Notes: generated by a model not told the origin, from the sequence alone. Counted from the first letter of the stretch, positions 1 through 6,857 are shown. The stretch: DNA of 8,197 bases from an uncultured Planctomycetaceae bacterium (GCA_937967755.1 CALBTA010000474.1:1-8197); one strand, 5' to 3'. A program made the numbers and translations.

Positions 1-11
1 GGCGCGGCTGA

Positions 12-140
12 ACCGAGGGGGATGCGGCGTGGGACGGGAGCGATCACGACGGCGACGGGCAGGTCAATGAAGACCCGGCGGGCGGCGGTGATGACGATGG
101 CGATGGCCAAGATGATGAAGACCCCACCGAGAACGTCGTC
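12..140 (+). other. Asp/Gly-rich acidic linker at the start of the giant protein
   Basis: In the frame of the giant gene this segment encodes alternating Asp, Gly, Gln, Asn and Glu with several DxDGDG-type patterns (SDHDGDGQ, GGDDDGDGQDDEDP). Such composition is typical of flexible, calcium-binding interdomain linkers in exported proteins. The other two frames read here as Arg/Met/Thr-rich peptides without sense. This is why I extend the coding region upstream of the TTG at 147. Confidence 0.6.
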
Positions 141-3100
141 AACAGTTTGCTGGAAGACCTTTACGGCATCGACACCGTACAGGGCACATTCTTCGCAGTT
201 CGGCCCGAGAACAACGGATTCCTTCGAGTCATCATGACCGACGGCGTGTCGGAGCATTACAATGCCTACACCGGCCGAGTGCTGACGATGATATCTGGCC
301 CCAATCGCGGGCTAAGCACCCGCATCGCTTTCTCGATGGACGCCGGCGGCCTCACGTTGTCCTACCTCGAAGCGTTCGATCAAGGTGCAGCGATGGCCGT
401 TGATGCGAGTGACCTAGTTGGTCACACGTTCTTGATCAACGGCCGTCCGTTCAACGCCCTGGAAGGGGCCGCCGCGGACGAAGGTTTCGATGCGCCGCAT
501 CGCTACGACCCGCATTTGGCCTATGTGCCCTCCAGCGCCGTCACCGAGCAGCAAACCTTCACCGGAGCGGCCGACCCGAACCTCCGCCGGCTGATTATTC
601 CTTCGTTTGCCGACCGGGCGGTCATGGCCCAGGACAACTGGCCCATCATCTCGGGCGTGGGAACCGGCGACGGCCGGGCCGACGCGGTCGTCGATAACGA
701 CCGTGACGGACTGCTCGACAGCGTCTGGGCCGACTTTGGCTTCGCCATCAAGACCACCTCCGATGGCCGCCGGTACAAGCCCTTCGCCGCGGTCCTGTGC
801 GTCGACATGGATGGCCGGCTGCACCTGAACGCCCACGGCACCACAGCCCAAACGGCCGCTGGCTATTCCGACAGCCCATCGGGCACCTGGGCCGGCTCCA
901 GCGGTGCCACCAGCAACCTGAATCTGCGCCGCGGCAGCGGCTACGGCCCGGCGGAGGTCAACCCTTCGGGGCTTTTTTCGGCGACCGCCTACAGCGCGCT
1001 GCTGGCGTCGCGATACGCACCCGACGCGCCAGGCTCACCCGGTCCGGGTGGCGGCGTCATTGAAGACCTGTGGCGGCTCAACGCTCAAAGCATCTCTACC
1101 AACTACTTCGGCGCGGCCCCAGCGGGTTACGCCTCCCCGCCTGATGTTCACGGCCGCGGCATGATCGGCCTGGACCACGCCGGCCGGCCGATGACGCACA
1201 ACATGGGCCTGGCAGACGAGGTTTCCGACTCTCCCTATCAGATCAACCTTGTCGAACTCAACGGCCGGGACCGGCCGTTCACCGCGACTGAGCTAGAACG
1301 GCTGTTGCGCTGGAACGATGTCGACCGCGACGCGCTGCCCAAAATCTGGGATCGCCACGCGAACCTGAACGAATCTGATTTCAGCGCCGTCGCGCTGCGT
1401 CGCTCGGTCACCACCGCCAGCGCCTACCTCCCCGTGCCGACAGGACCGATTGACCCGGTCCGCATCGCCTGGGAGCGGTTGACGAACTTCAACGCCGACC
1501 CGTTCGCTGGTCCGCCGCTGCGGTCCGACGCCATGCGCCCCATCGTCCCGTTTGAACTGCTGCACGGCGGCAAGATGAACGTCAACCGCCTGTGGGGCAA
1601 CGGCTTCGACGACAGCGGGAACTTGATCATCGATGAAATGACCACGGCTGAATATCCCGCCGGCGAACGGGTTTACGACGGGGTCTCCCAATACCCCGTG
1701 GGCGGAATCCCTCCCAAGTACAACAACAATATCAACAGCGCCGCCGGTCAAACAGCCCGCCTGGCCTACGCACGGCATCTCTATTGCCTGATGCTGCTGG
1801 TCATGGATCAGGACGACAACTCCGACGCCGACGATTCCCACGCATCCCACACCGTGGCCGCGGCAAATCGCATCGAATATCGCATCCCGGTCACCGAAGC
1901 GCTCACCCCGGGACAAATCTATGACCTGACCTTGCAGCGCATCGCGCAGTGGGCGATCAACTGCGTCGACTACCGCGACCCCGACGCGATCATGACTCCG
2001 TTCGAATACGACATGAATCCGTTCGACGGCTGGGACATGGACGGCGACCCGCTGACCGTCGAAGACGACGGCTCGGGAGGCGTCCATCCCGATCGGCGTG
2101 TCGTTTGGGGCTGTGAGTATCCCGACCTGGTCTTCACCGAATCGTTCGCCATGCACGACCGCCGCGTGCGGGACACCCTGTGGGACGATCATAGCAGTTC
2201 CGCCAGCGAAGATGCCGTCCTCAACGGTGCAACGCCCGAAGTCGGCACGACCCGTGCGCGGCCCGACTACCTGTCCACTGACAATAACCGGGATGAAAGC
2301 GACAAAGACCTCGACCAGGTCCGCATCCCGGAGGGGACGACCATGTTGGAACTGTACTGCACCCGCAACCTGACCGCCAACAATCCCATTCTGCCCACAG
2401 AACTCTACACCAGCGGGCAACTGGATCTGGCCAAGATGGTCAGCGGCTTCCCCGTCTGGCGGATCGCCATCAGCAAGCCGCATCACAGCACCGCCGGTGG
2501 CGATGGCGTCGCCCGCAATCCTACCAGCCCGCTGCTCCGCCGGGTCACCAACCCCGACTCGATCACGTTCGAGCCGAGCGAGCTATCCGTCAGCGGTGAC
2601 GATCCGATCGACCGCTACGTTTGGTTCGGCAGCGCCAAGCCGGTCGTTGATGTCAACGTCCAAGAGGCCGGTACCACCGCCACGCCAATCACCGACCGCA
2701 CTTTCTACAACAAATCAGGCGGGGCGGCGCTGGTCTCGCCCGGCGGCTACGCCGTCGTCGGCCCGCGGACGACAACCTACGTCGGCAGCAAGCCCGAATC
2801 GAGCGCCGTCGGCGCGACCGCCACCACCAGCAACGCCGATCAAACCATCGGGCTGACGACCGGCACCAAGAATCTCGATTACACCGACACGGCCGGCACG
2901 GCTGCTTATCCGCAAAACTCCGTTCCGCTGGCCAACATCAATACGCCTGTTGCTATCACGGCGGTGATTGATTCCACGGGCTACCCCGCCGACCGGGGCT
3001 TGAACGTCTCCGAACCGCTGCCCGCCGATCCCGAAACGAAATACCCCGTCCCCACACACGCCCGGGCTGGCGTCACCGATGCCTACGGGGACGACACCGG

Positions 3101-4664
3101 CGATCCGACGACCGATGCCACGGTCCTCTACCCCGACACCCCTTTCGACAGTGACCCCGATCCTGATGGCAACGCCATGACCGCCGGCCGGCGTCCGCTG
3201 GAAGCGGGCGGCATCACCGATACCCAAACGGTCGAGAATTACCGCACCGCCTACCTACAGCGGCTCGCTAACCCGTTGATCGCCTGGAACCCATTGCCGA
3301 GTGATCCGGCGCACGACAACAGCCGGCCGGTTAACCCGTATGTGACCGTCGATTGGATACCGATCGATTTGACCGTCTTCAACGGGGAAGACCGCGACAC
3401 GACGGGCGGCACGCCGCCGGCGCATATCAACGCCACGATCAACAACAGCTTCGACACCGACGACACCTCGCCGCAGACGCCGAAATTCACCTCCCGCGAG
3501 CGGATCAGCAGCGCCGCCGCGACCGCCGCCACGAACAATTTCTGGAAACCAGGCGGGCTGACGACGCTGCCGGCCGGCAACGCCGAAGTCGCCGCCGCGG
3601 ACGAATGTTTCCGCTATGAAGCCAAGTTCACCCTCGGCTACGTCAGCAATCCTTACACGCCGCTGGGCGGCAGCGCGGTGGGCGATCCGGATGCGCCGTT
3701 CCAATGGTTGTCGTGGCCGAATCGGCCGTTCCTCAGCCATTACGAACTGATGCTGGTCCCCGCTAGTACGCAAAGCCGGTTGCCCAGTGAATTCACACCT
3801 GCTCAAACCGGGACCACCCCGTACTTGAACAGCAACCATACGGGCATGTTTGGGCATTTGTTGAATTTCTATCACGCCTCGGGAACCGGCGGCGGATTTG
3901 CCGACTTCGCGCGGATCTTCGAGTTCCTGGAAACTCCCTCGCCCTACGCCGGAACGGTCCGTTGGTACGATTACGTTTACACCAGCAACACCGCTAGCGG
4001 CATGAACAGCGCTTCCGATTTCGGCCTGTTGCTGGGCACGCAGTATGAAGCACCGTTCCACGGCCTGACCCGATTCCGCGATCCAGGTAGGGTCAATCTG
4101 AACACCATGCCCGACCGGGCCGTTTGGGAAGCGATTGACTCCAACGGGCAGGCAGGCGTCACTCGTTACACCTCCTGGGACAAGGTCGATGCCAGCCGCC
4201 GCGGCACGCACGACGGCATCGGGCGGTTCGCCAATCCCTTTGGGGGCGGCATCACCAACGGCACCGTTTCGGCGGTGACCCAATCGAACATTGAATTGAC
4301 GATGCTGCGGCACGATATCGATCCGGCCACCGGTACGCTGGGAACGCTGCCGCTGTTCGGTCCGCCCGTCTCGTCGGGTCACTACAACGACCCCGCTGCC
4401 CATGCCTACTTCCGGATGCAGGCGCTGCATGGGTTGGGGAACATCGTCTCGACCCAATCGAACGTCTACGCGATTTGGGTGACGGTCGGCTTCTTCGAAG
4501 TCGACGGCACGGGAACACCCATCCGGGAACTAGGCAACGACACGGGCGAGGTCCGCCGCCATCGCGGTTTTTTCATGTATGACCGTTCCGTACCGGTCGC
4601 CTACCAACGGGGGGTTAACAACAACGTGGATCACGGGATTCTGATCCGCCGATACATCGAATAG
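12..4664 (+). CDS. Giant exported-type planctomycete protein with GspK-like motifs, 5' end incomplete
   Basis: The frame is open from 12 to the TAG at 4662-4664. The only standard in-frame start in the first 150 bases is a TTG at 147 with no ribosome binding site. Residues before it form a coherent acidic linker (13 Asp and 4 Glu in 45 codons), so coding almost certainly begins further upstream, and the signal peptide or prepilin leader would lie outside the window. Counting from TTG 147: an EF-hand-like loop DNDRDGLLD at 183-191; GRLHLN near 223-228, KMNVNR near 476-481 and GRVNLN near 1314-1319, all resembling the G-x-hydrophobic-N-hydrophobic-N signature of type II secretion pseudopilin GspK; LELY (734) and SPGGYAVVGP (864-873), faintly like a lamin-tail domain; then a Thr/Ser/Pro/Asp-rich stretch to about 1050. 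No transmembrane helix is visible in the part seen. I infer an extracellular or pilus-associated structural protein; the exact family is not recognised. A stretch 5' of the linker may be frameshifted (see findings). Confidence 0.72.
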   Translation, partial: TEGDAAWDGSDHDGDGQVNEDPAGGGDDDGDGQDDEDPTENVVNSLLEDLYGIDTVQGTFFAVRPENNGFLRVIMTDGVSEHYNAYTGRVLTMISGPNRGLSTRIAFSMDAGGLTLSYLEAFDQGAAMAVDASDLVGHTFLINGRPFNALEGAAADEGFDAPHRYDPHLAYVPSSAVTEQQTFTGAADPNLRRLIIPSFADRAVMAQDNWPIISGVGTGDGRADAVVDNDRDGLLDSVWADFGFAIKTTSDGRRYKPFAAVLCVDMDGRLHLNAHGTTAQTAAGYSDSPSGTWAGSSGATSNLNLRRGSGYGPAEVNPSGLFSATAYSALLASRYAPDAPGSPGPGGGVIEDLWRLNAQSISTNYFGAAPAGYASPPDVHGRGMIGLDHAGRPMTHNMGLADEVSDSPYQINLVELNGRDRPFTATELERLLRWNDVDRDALPKIWDRHANLNESDFSAVALRRSVTTASAYLPVPTGPIDPVRIAWERLTNFNADPFAGPPLRSDAMRPIVPFELLHGGKMNVNRLWGNGFDDSGNLIIDEMTTAEYPAGERVYDGVSQYPVGGIPPKYNNNINSAAGQTARLAYARHLYCLMLLVMDQDDNSDADDSHASHTVAAANRIEYRIPVTEALTPGQIYDLTLQRIAQWAINCVDYRDPDAIMTPFEYDMNPFDGWDMDGDPLTVEDDGSGGVHPDRRVVWGCEYPDLVFTESFAMHDRRVRDTLWDDHSSSASEDAVLNGATPEVGTTRARPDYLSTDNNRDESDKDLDQVRIPEGTTMLELYCTRNLTANNPILPTELYTSGQLDLAKMVSGFPVWRIAISKPHHSTAGGDGVARNPTSPLLRRVTNPDSITFEPSELSVSGDDPIDRYVWFGSAKPVVDVNVQEAGTTATPITDRTFYNKSGGAALVSPGGYAVVGPRTTTYVGSKPESSAVGATATTSNADQTIGLTTGTKNLDYTDTAGTAAYPQNSVPLANINTPVAITAVIDSTGYPADRGLNVSEPLPADPETKYPVPTHARAGVTDAYGDDTGDPTTDATVLYPDTPFDSDPDPDGNAMTAGRRPLEAGGITDTQTVENYRTAYLQRLANPLIAWNPLPSDPAHDNSRPVNPYVTVDWIPIDLTVFNGEDRDTTGGTPPAHINATINNSFDTDDTSPQTPKFTSRERISSAAATAATNNFWKPGGLTTLPAGNAEVAAADECFRYEAKFTLGYVSNPYTPLGGSAVGDPDAPFQWLSWPNRPFLSHYELMLVPASTQSRLPSEFTPAQTGTTPYLNSNHTGMFGHLLNFYHASGTGGGFADFARIFEFLETPSPYAGTVRWYDYVYTSNTASGMNSASDFGLLLGTQYEAPFHGLTRFRDPGRVNLNTMPDRAVWEAIDSNGQAGVTRYTSWDKVDASRRGTHDGIGRFANPFGGGITNGTVSAVTQSNIELTMLRHDIDPATGTLGTLPLFGPPVSSGHYNDPAAHAYFRMQALHGLGNIVSTQSNVYAIWVTVGFFEVDGTGTPIRELGNDTGEVRRHRGFFMYDRSVPVAYQRGVNNNVDHGILIRRYIE

Positions 4665-4728
4665 GCGTAAACCCCAGTGATAAGCAGGGTTAGCGCCTTT
4701 GCGCTAATGTGTAAAGCTGGCTTTACAC
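4664..4728 (+). repeat. Cluster of stem-loops directly after the giant gene
   Basis: Two perfect stem-loops follow each other: a 7-bp stem TTAGCGC/GCGCTAA (4690-4696 and 4701-4707, loop CTTT) and a 9-bp stem GTGTAAAGC/GCTTTACAC (4709-4717 and 4720-4728). A third possible stem pairs GGCG..AACCC (4664-4674) with GGGTT..CGCC (4687-4697) across a 2x2 internal loop and is mutually exclusive with the first. Only a short TTT follows the last arm, so this is not a textbook intrinsic terminator. It may still end the transcript of the giant gene or protect its 3' end. Confidence 0.5.
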
Positions 4729-4861
4729 TTTGTCGCGGATGAATCCCTGAAAACCGCGAAAAACGGCGGGTTTTGGAAATGGCAGCCCTTTGGTATGAAA
4801 AGTGCTGTTAAACGACGTCTGAACGGTGGTTGAAAACCCATTGGTGGGACCTGTGAAGGTT
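4729..4861. other. Non-coding stretch of the gap after the giant gene
   Basis: Between the stem-loop cluster and the promoter of the next gene I see no credible gene. An open frame on the - strand (4704-4943) has no family-like features and crosses the repeats. The only structure noticed is a weak, bulged pairing of AAAACCGC (about 4750) with GGCGGGTTTT (about 4765), which is too imperfect to call. Confidence 0.4.
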
Positions 4862-4888
4862 GCCGAACATTTCCCACAAAATGTTGGC
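4862..4888 (+). promoter_or_regulatory. Inverted repeat overlapping a -35 box (operator candidate)
   Basis: AACATTT (4866-4872) pairs perfectly with AAATGTT (4879-4885) across a 6-base loop, extended by GCC (4862-4864) and GGC (4886-4888) with one bulged G. The right arm covers the proposed -35 hexamer of the PEP-CTERM gene, a position where a dimeric repressor or activator could act. No regulator gene is adjacent, so the role is inference. Confidence 0.35.
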
Positions 4889-4913
4889 ATTGGTTTCGCC
4901 GGTGAGTTACAAT
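4884..4913 (+). promoter_or_regulatory. Sigma-70-type promoter for the PEP-CTERM gene
   Basis: TTGGCA (4884-4889), an 18-bp spacer and TACAAT (4908-4913) match the -35/-10 consensus well. Transcription would begin near 4920, giving a leader of about 65 bases before the ATG at 4985. Confidence 0.55.
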
Positions 4914-4984
4914 CCGCCTAGTTGGCTTTGAACACGAATACAAGACACCCAGATTGCGATTCCTTTTCTAAACGAATTTCGACT

Positions 4985-6217
4985 ATGAGAACTCTCATCG
5001 CTTGCGGTTGCGGCCTCCTTTTGGCGATCACCTCTTCCAGTGCCTGGGCTATTGGAACTGCGGACTTCGAGTCGTGGGATAGCGCTGGAAGCGCGGCCAC
5101 CGCTGGTGTCGTCAAGGAGGCCACCGGGGGCGGATTCAGCGGCAGCCCTGAGACACACGCTTTTGCGACGTTCGCGATTCCCGCTGGCAGCGCCATCAGT
5201 GCAGATATCGACTTCGATGTCGGCAGTGTGATGAGTGGAAATGCTGGAATGGAATTGGGATTCTACTATCAAACAACGAGTGAAATTCCCAATGGTGGAT
5301 TTGCGCCAGGCAGTTTCCGAGACGCGTCCAGTTTCACCGCTCCAATCACCTTTTCGGGCACGGGTGCGTTCAACAACATCGACGTCTCAGAAATCCTCAA
5401 CAGCATTCCTGGCGGCTCCACGCACTTTGGTTTCGAGTGGCGACACACCGCCTCTCCAACACACGTCGCCGTGAGCAACCTTAACCTCGATTTCGTCTTC
5501 AACACGCCGCCGACGATTGATAGTTATTCGGCGGAGGATGGTGGGGAGTTTAGTGCGGCTAAGACTACGTTGTCCGTGGATGCGACGACCAGTGATGCGG
5601 AAGATTTTCCGCCGAACTTGAGCTATACGCTCAACAACGGCAATGCTGGTTCGACGGCTGCCAATGGGGATATTTCTGAATCGGTGACGCTGGCTCAGGC
5701 GGCGGCTTTGGGGTTGGCGAACCCTGGGGCGACTGCGGATTTGGATCTGACCGTGACCGACAGTGGCGGGTTGACCGATGGGCCGGATAGTTTGACGCTG
5801 AGTTACGACAACGCCGAGACGACGGCGACGGTTACGGCGTCCAATGGTGGTGCGCAGATTGATGTGACGATCAACGACGCGGACCTACAGGTCGCTGATG
5901 ATACACCTGGGTTCAGTGAAAGTATTCTTGTCGATTTGATTGATGGAGACGGGCTTACAATGAGGCCCACGGACGTCGTTGATTCTGAAACCAACAACGA
6001 TCTAAGCTACACGCTTTCGCAGGCGGAAATTGACGACATCCTGGCGAATGACGGATTGATTCAACTGCTCGTCGATCCACAGTTTGGCGGTAATGGAGAA
6101 ACCATCGACATCGACATCGCCGCCCTACAGGTTGTGCCCGAACCGGCCAGCGTGGCCATCTGGTCGTTGCTCGGCCTGGCCCTCGGCGGGTTTGCCCTGC
6201 GTCGGGGTCGGAAGTAG
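4985..6217 (+). CDS. PEP-CTERM sorting domain-containing exported protein (410 aa)
   Basis: Residues 1-22 form a signal peptide (basic start MR, hydrophobic LLLAI core, AWA before the cut). The C-terminus (384-410) is a complete PEP-CTERM signal: VPEP, a hydrophobic helix of about 17 residues, then RRGRK. In this family the tail is cut by an exosortase and the protein is placed at the cell surface or in extracellular polymer. The body is acidic, Thr/Ser/Gly/Asp-rich and probably all beta. A TPP linker near 174 separates an N-terminal domain (GFYYQ, FGFEW) from a second half that contains LSYTL twice (212-216 and 340-344), suggesting a duplicated module. I chose ATG 4985 because a TTG at 4922 would put 21 polar residues ahead of the signal peptide; no Shine-Dalgarno sequence precedes either. 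It has its own promoter and terminator. The ligand or function is unknown; no catalytic residues were recognised, and the exosortase is not in this window. Confidence 0.9.
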   Translation: MRTLIACGCGLLLAITSSSAWAIGTADFESWDSAGSAATAGVVKEATGGGFSGSPETHAFATFAIPAGSAISADIDFDVGSVMSGNAGMELGFYYQTTSEIPNGGFAPGSFRDASSFTAPITFSGTGAFNNIDVSEILNSIPGGSTHFGFEWRHTASPTHVAVSNLNLDFVFNTPPTIDSYSAEDGGEFSAAKTTLSVDATTSDAEDFPPNLSYTLNNGNAGSTAANGDISESVTLAQAAALGLANPGATADLDLTVTDSGGLTDGPDSLTLSYDNAETTATVTASNGGAQIDVTINDADLQVADDTPGFSESILVDLIDGDGLTMRPTDVVDSETNNDLSYTLSQAEIDDILANDGLIQLLVDPQFGGNGETIDIDIAALQVVPEPASVAIWSLLGLALGGFALRRGRK

Positions 6218-6243
6218 GGGTTCGCTTCCAACTTGAAAACATC

Positions 6244-6278
6244 AAAACGGCCGGTTCTTTGGGATCGGCCGTTTTTTT
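6244..6278 (+). terminator. Rho-independent terminator of the PEP-CTERM gene
   Basis: A perfect 10-bp stem AAAACGGCCG/CGGCCGTTTT (6244-6253 and 6266-6275) with a 12-base loop ends in seven T (6272-6278), 27 bases after the stop codon. The A-run on the 5' side also allows termination from the - strand. Confidence 0.9.
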
Positions 6279-6285
6279 GCGCAGT

Positions 6286-6361
6286 GTAGAACAGTTGTCC
6301 TCAACGGTTCAGAATTCAGGGCCCACCGTTGCGCCGGAACCATTGAGGACAATTGTTCTAC
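6286..6361. repeat. Imperfect 76-bp palindrome, 25-bp arms (repeat type A)
   Basis: The left arm 6286-6310 (starts GTAGAACAG, ends ACGGTTC) and right arm 6337-6361 (starts GAACCATTG, ends GTTCTAC) agree at 23 of 25 positions as an inverted repeat. The loop is 26 bases. One mismatch would be a G-U pair in RNA. No gene is seen in it. The outer ends GTAG/CTAC are shared with the other long palindromes in this gap. Confidence 0.75.
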
Positions 6362-6382
6362 GAAAAAAAGTGTACCAGCCGC

Positions 6383-6411
6383 TTGACAGATGGTGGACAT
6401 ATGTGTACAAT
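6383..6411 (+). promoter_or_regulatory. Near-consensus sigma-70 promoter with no evident large gene
   Basis: TTGACA (6383-6388), a 17-bp spacer and TACAAT (6406-6411) form the best promoter match in the window. The spacer holds the 8-bp palindrome ACATATGT (6397-6404). Transcription from about 6418 would run straight into the palindrome at 6431-6505 and then into the small ORF at 6543. Confidence 0.5.
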
Positions 6412-6430
6412 TGTGGGTGCGGCGGCGGAT

Positions 6431-6505
6431 TCGTAGCGGGGGCTTCTAGCCACCGTGGGCATCTGCGATGCCAGGTGATGCGGTGGCTGGAAGCCCCCGC
6501 TACGA
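6431..6505. repeat. 75-bp palindrome, 25-bp arms (repeat type B, copy 1)
   Basis: The left arm 6431-6455 (TCGTAGCGGGGGCTTC onward) and right arm 6481-6505 (CGGTGGCTGG onward, ending CTACGA) match at 24 of 25 positions as an inverted repeat; the single difference still allows a G-U pair. The 25-base loop holds an inner stem GGCATC/GATGCC (6458-6463 and 6467-6472). It resembles REP/BIME or MITE-like intergenic elements. Confidence 0.85.
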
Positions 6506-6542
6506 CGGTGTCGTCACTTTGACATCATTGGGAGGCTTTGAA

Positions 6543-6644
6543 ATGAGCATCAAGCGGGCGGCGTACTTTTGGGGGAGGCGCGCTGACAAAAAAATGAATT
6601 TGTCAGCGCTGCGGGGATTCCCCTGGGGACCGACCGCGCGCTGA
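6543..6644 (+). CDS. Possible small protein, 33 aa, overlapping repeat hairpins
   Basis: ATG 6543 to TGA 6642-6644 encodes a basic peptide starting MSIKRAAYFWGRR. It has the best ribosome binding site seen in the window: GGGAGG at 6530-6535 with a 7-base spacing, in a genome region where other genes lack one. A near-consensus promoter lies 130 bases upstream. Against it: the second half runs through the GCGCTGACA hairpin, the stop codon is supplied by the next repeat arm, and the peptide has no recognisable family, signal peptide or membrane segment. It could be a real small protein, a leader peptide or chance. Confidence 0.25.
   Translation: MSIKRAAYFWGRRADKKMNLSALRGFPWGPTAR
6580..6609. repeat. 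Perfect 11-bp stem-loop with GCGCTGACA arms (repeat type C, copy 1)
   Basis: GCGCTGACAAA (6580-6590) pairs with TTTGTCAGCGC (6599-6609) across an 8-base A-rich loop. A short GGGG-ATT-CCCC stem (6613-6623) follows it. Confidence 0.8.
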
Positions 6645-6671
6645 CAAAATCGCGCAAAGTGTCAGCGCGCG
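6635..6671. repeat. Perfect 12-bp stem-loop with GCGCTGACA arms (repeat type C, copy 2)
   Basis: CGCGCGCTGACA (6635-6646) pairs with TGTCAGCGCGCG (6660-6671) across a 13-base loop. Together with the previous stem-loop it gives four copies of GCGCTGACA in alternating orientation within 92 bases. Confidence 0.8.
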
Positions 6672-6730
6672 ACAGCCACAAGAGGGAGAGGTATGTAAGG
6701 GAAATGATGTCAGATTGAGGACAGTTTCAC

Positions 6731-6805
6731 ATCGTAACGGGGGCTTCCAGCCACCGTCGCATCTGCGATGGGAGAATTCGGTGGCTAGAAGCCCCCGGCT
6801 ACGAT
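6731..6805. repeat. 75-bp palindrome (repeat type B, copy 2)
   Basis: The left arm 6731-6756 and right arm 6779-6805 form an inverted repeat with one mismatch pair and one extra G near the outer end. The arms are near-identical to copy 1 at 6431-6505, and the loop shares the 12 bases GCATCTGCGATG with copy 1 (6459-6470 versus 6759-6770). Confidence 0.85.
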
Positions 6806-6816
6806 GCAGGATTTCA

Positions 6817-6841
6817 CGGTGGCTAGAAGCCCCCGCTACGA
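6817..6841. repeat. Isolated half of repeat type B
   Basis: These 25 bases (CGGTGGCTAGAAG onward, ending CTACGA) are the exact reverse complement of the left arm at 6431-6455. No partner arm follows: the sequence passes into the promoter region of the next gene, so this is a truncated or solo copy. Confidence 0.8.
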
Positions 6842-6857
6842 AGAGCGATGCGAATGT

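Noticed and set aside
22..237. 71-codon + strand frame at the left edge
   Set aside because: Met/Thr/Arg-rich nonsense over the Asp-rich linker of the giant gene. Only its first few codons may matter, for the suspected frameshift.
1293..2486. Long open frame of 397 codons on the - strand
   Set aside because: It lies wholly inside the giant + strand gene. It is a GC-rich antisense shadow with Val/Gly/Arg/Asp-heavy low-sense sequence and no domain.
3255..4457. Long open frame of 400 codons on the - strand
   Set aside because: Same situation: opposite the giant gene, Arg/Gly/Val-rich, no recognisable motif, while the + strand frame has the GRVNLN motif here.
4922..4984. Upstream TTG start for the PEP-CTERM protein
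   Set aside because: It would add 21 polar residues before the signal peptide and lies almost at the predicted transcription start.
6259..6522. 87-codon + strand frame in the repeat gap
   Set aside because: It begins inside the terminator and translates both palindromic repeats; no ribosome site and no protein features.
6684..6700. GGGAGAGG ribosome-site-like run followed by ATGTAA, a start-stop minimal ORF
   Set aside because: Eye-catching, but such a short match is expected by chance and nothing follows it directly.
6286..6841. CRISPR array
   Set aside because: Repeats alternate in orientation, differ in arm sequence and spacing, and have no regular spacers; they are palindromic intergenic elements.
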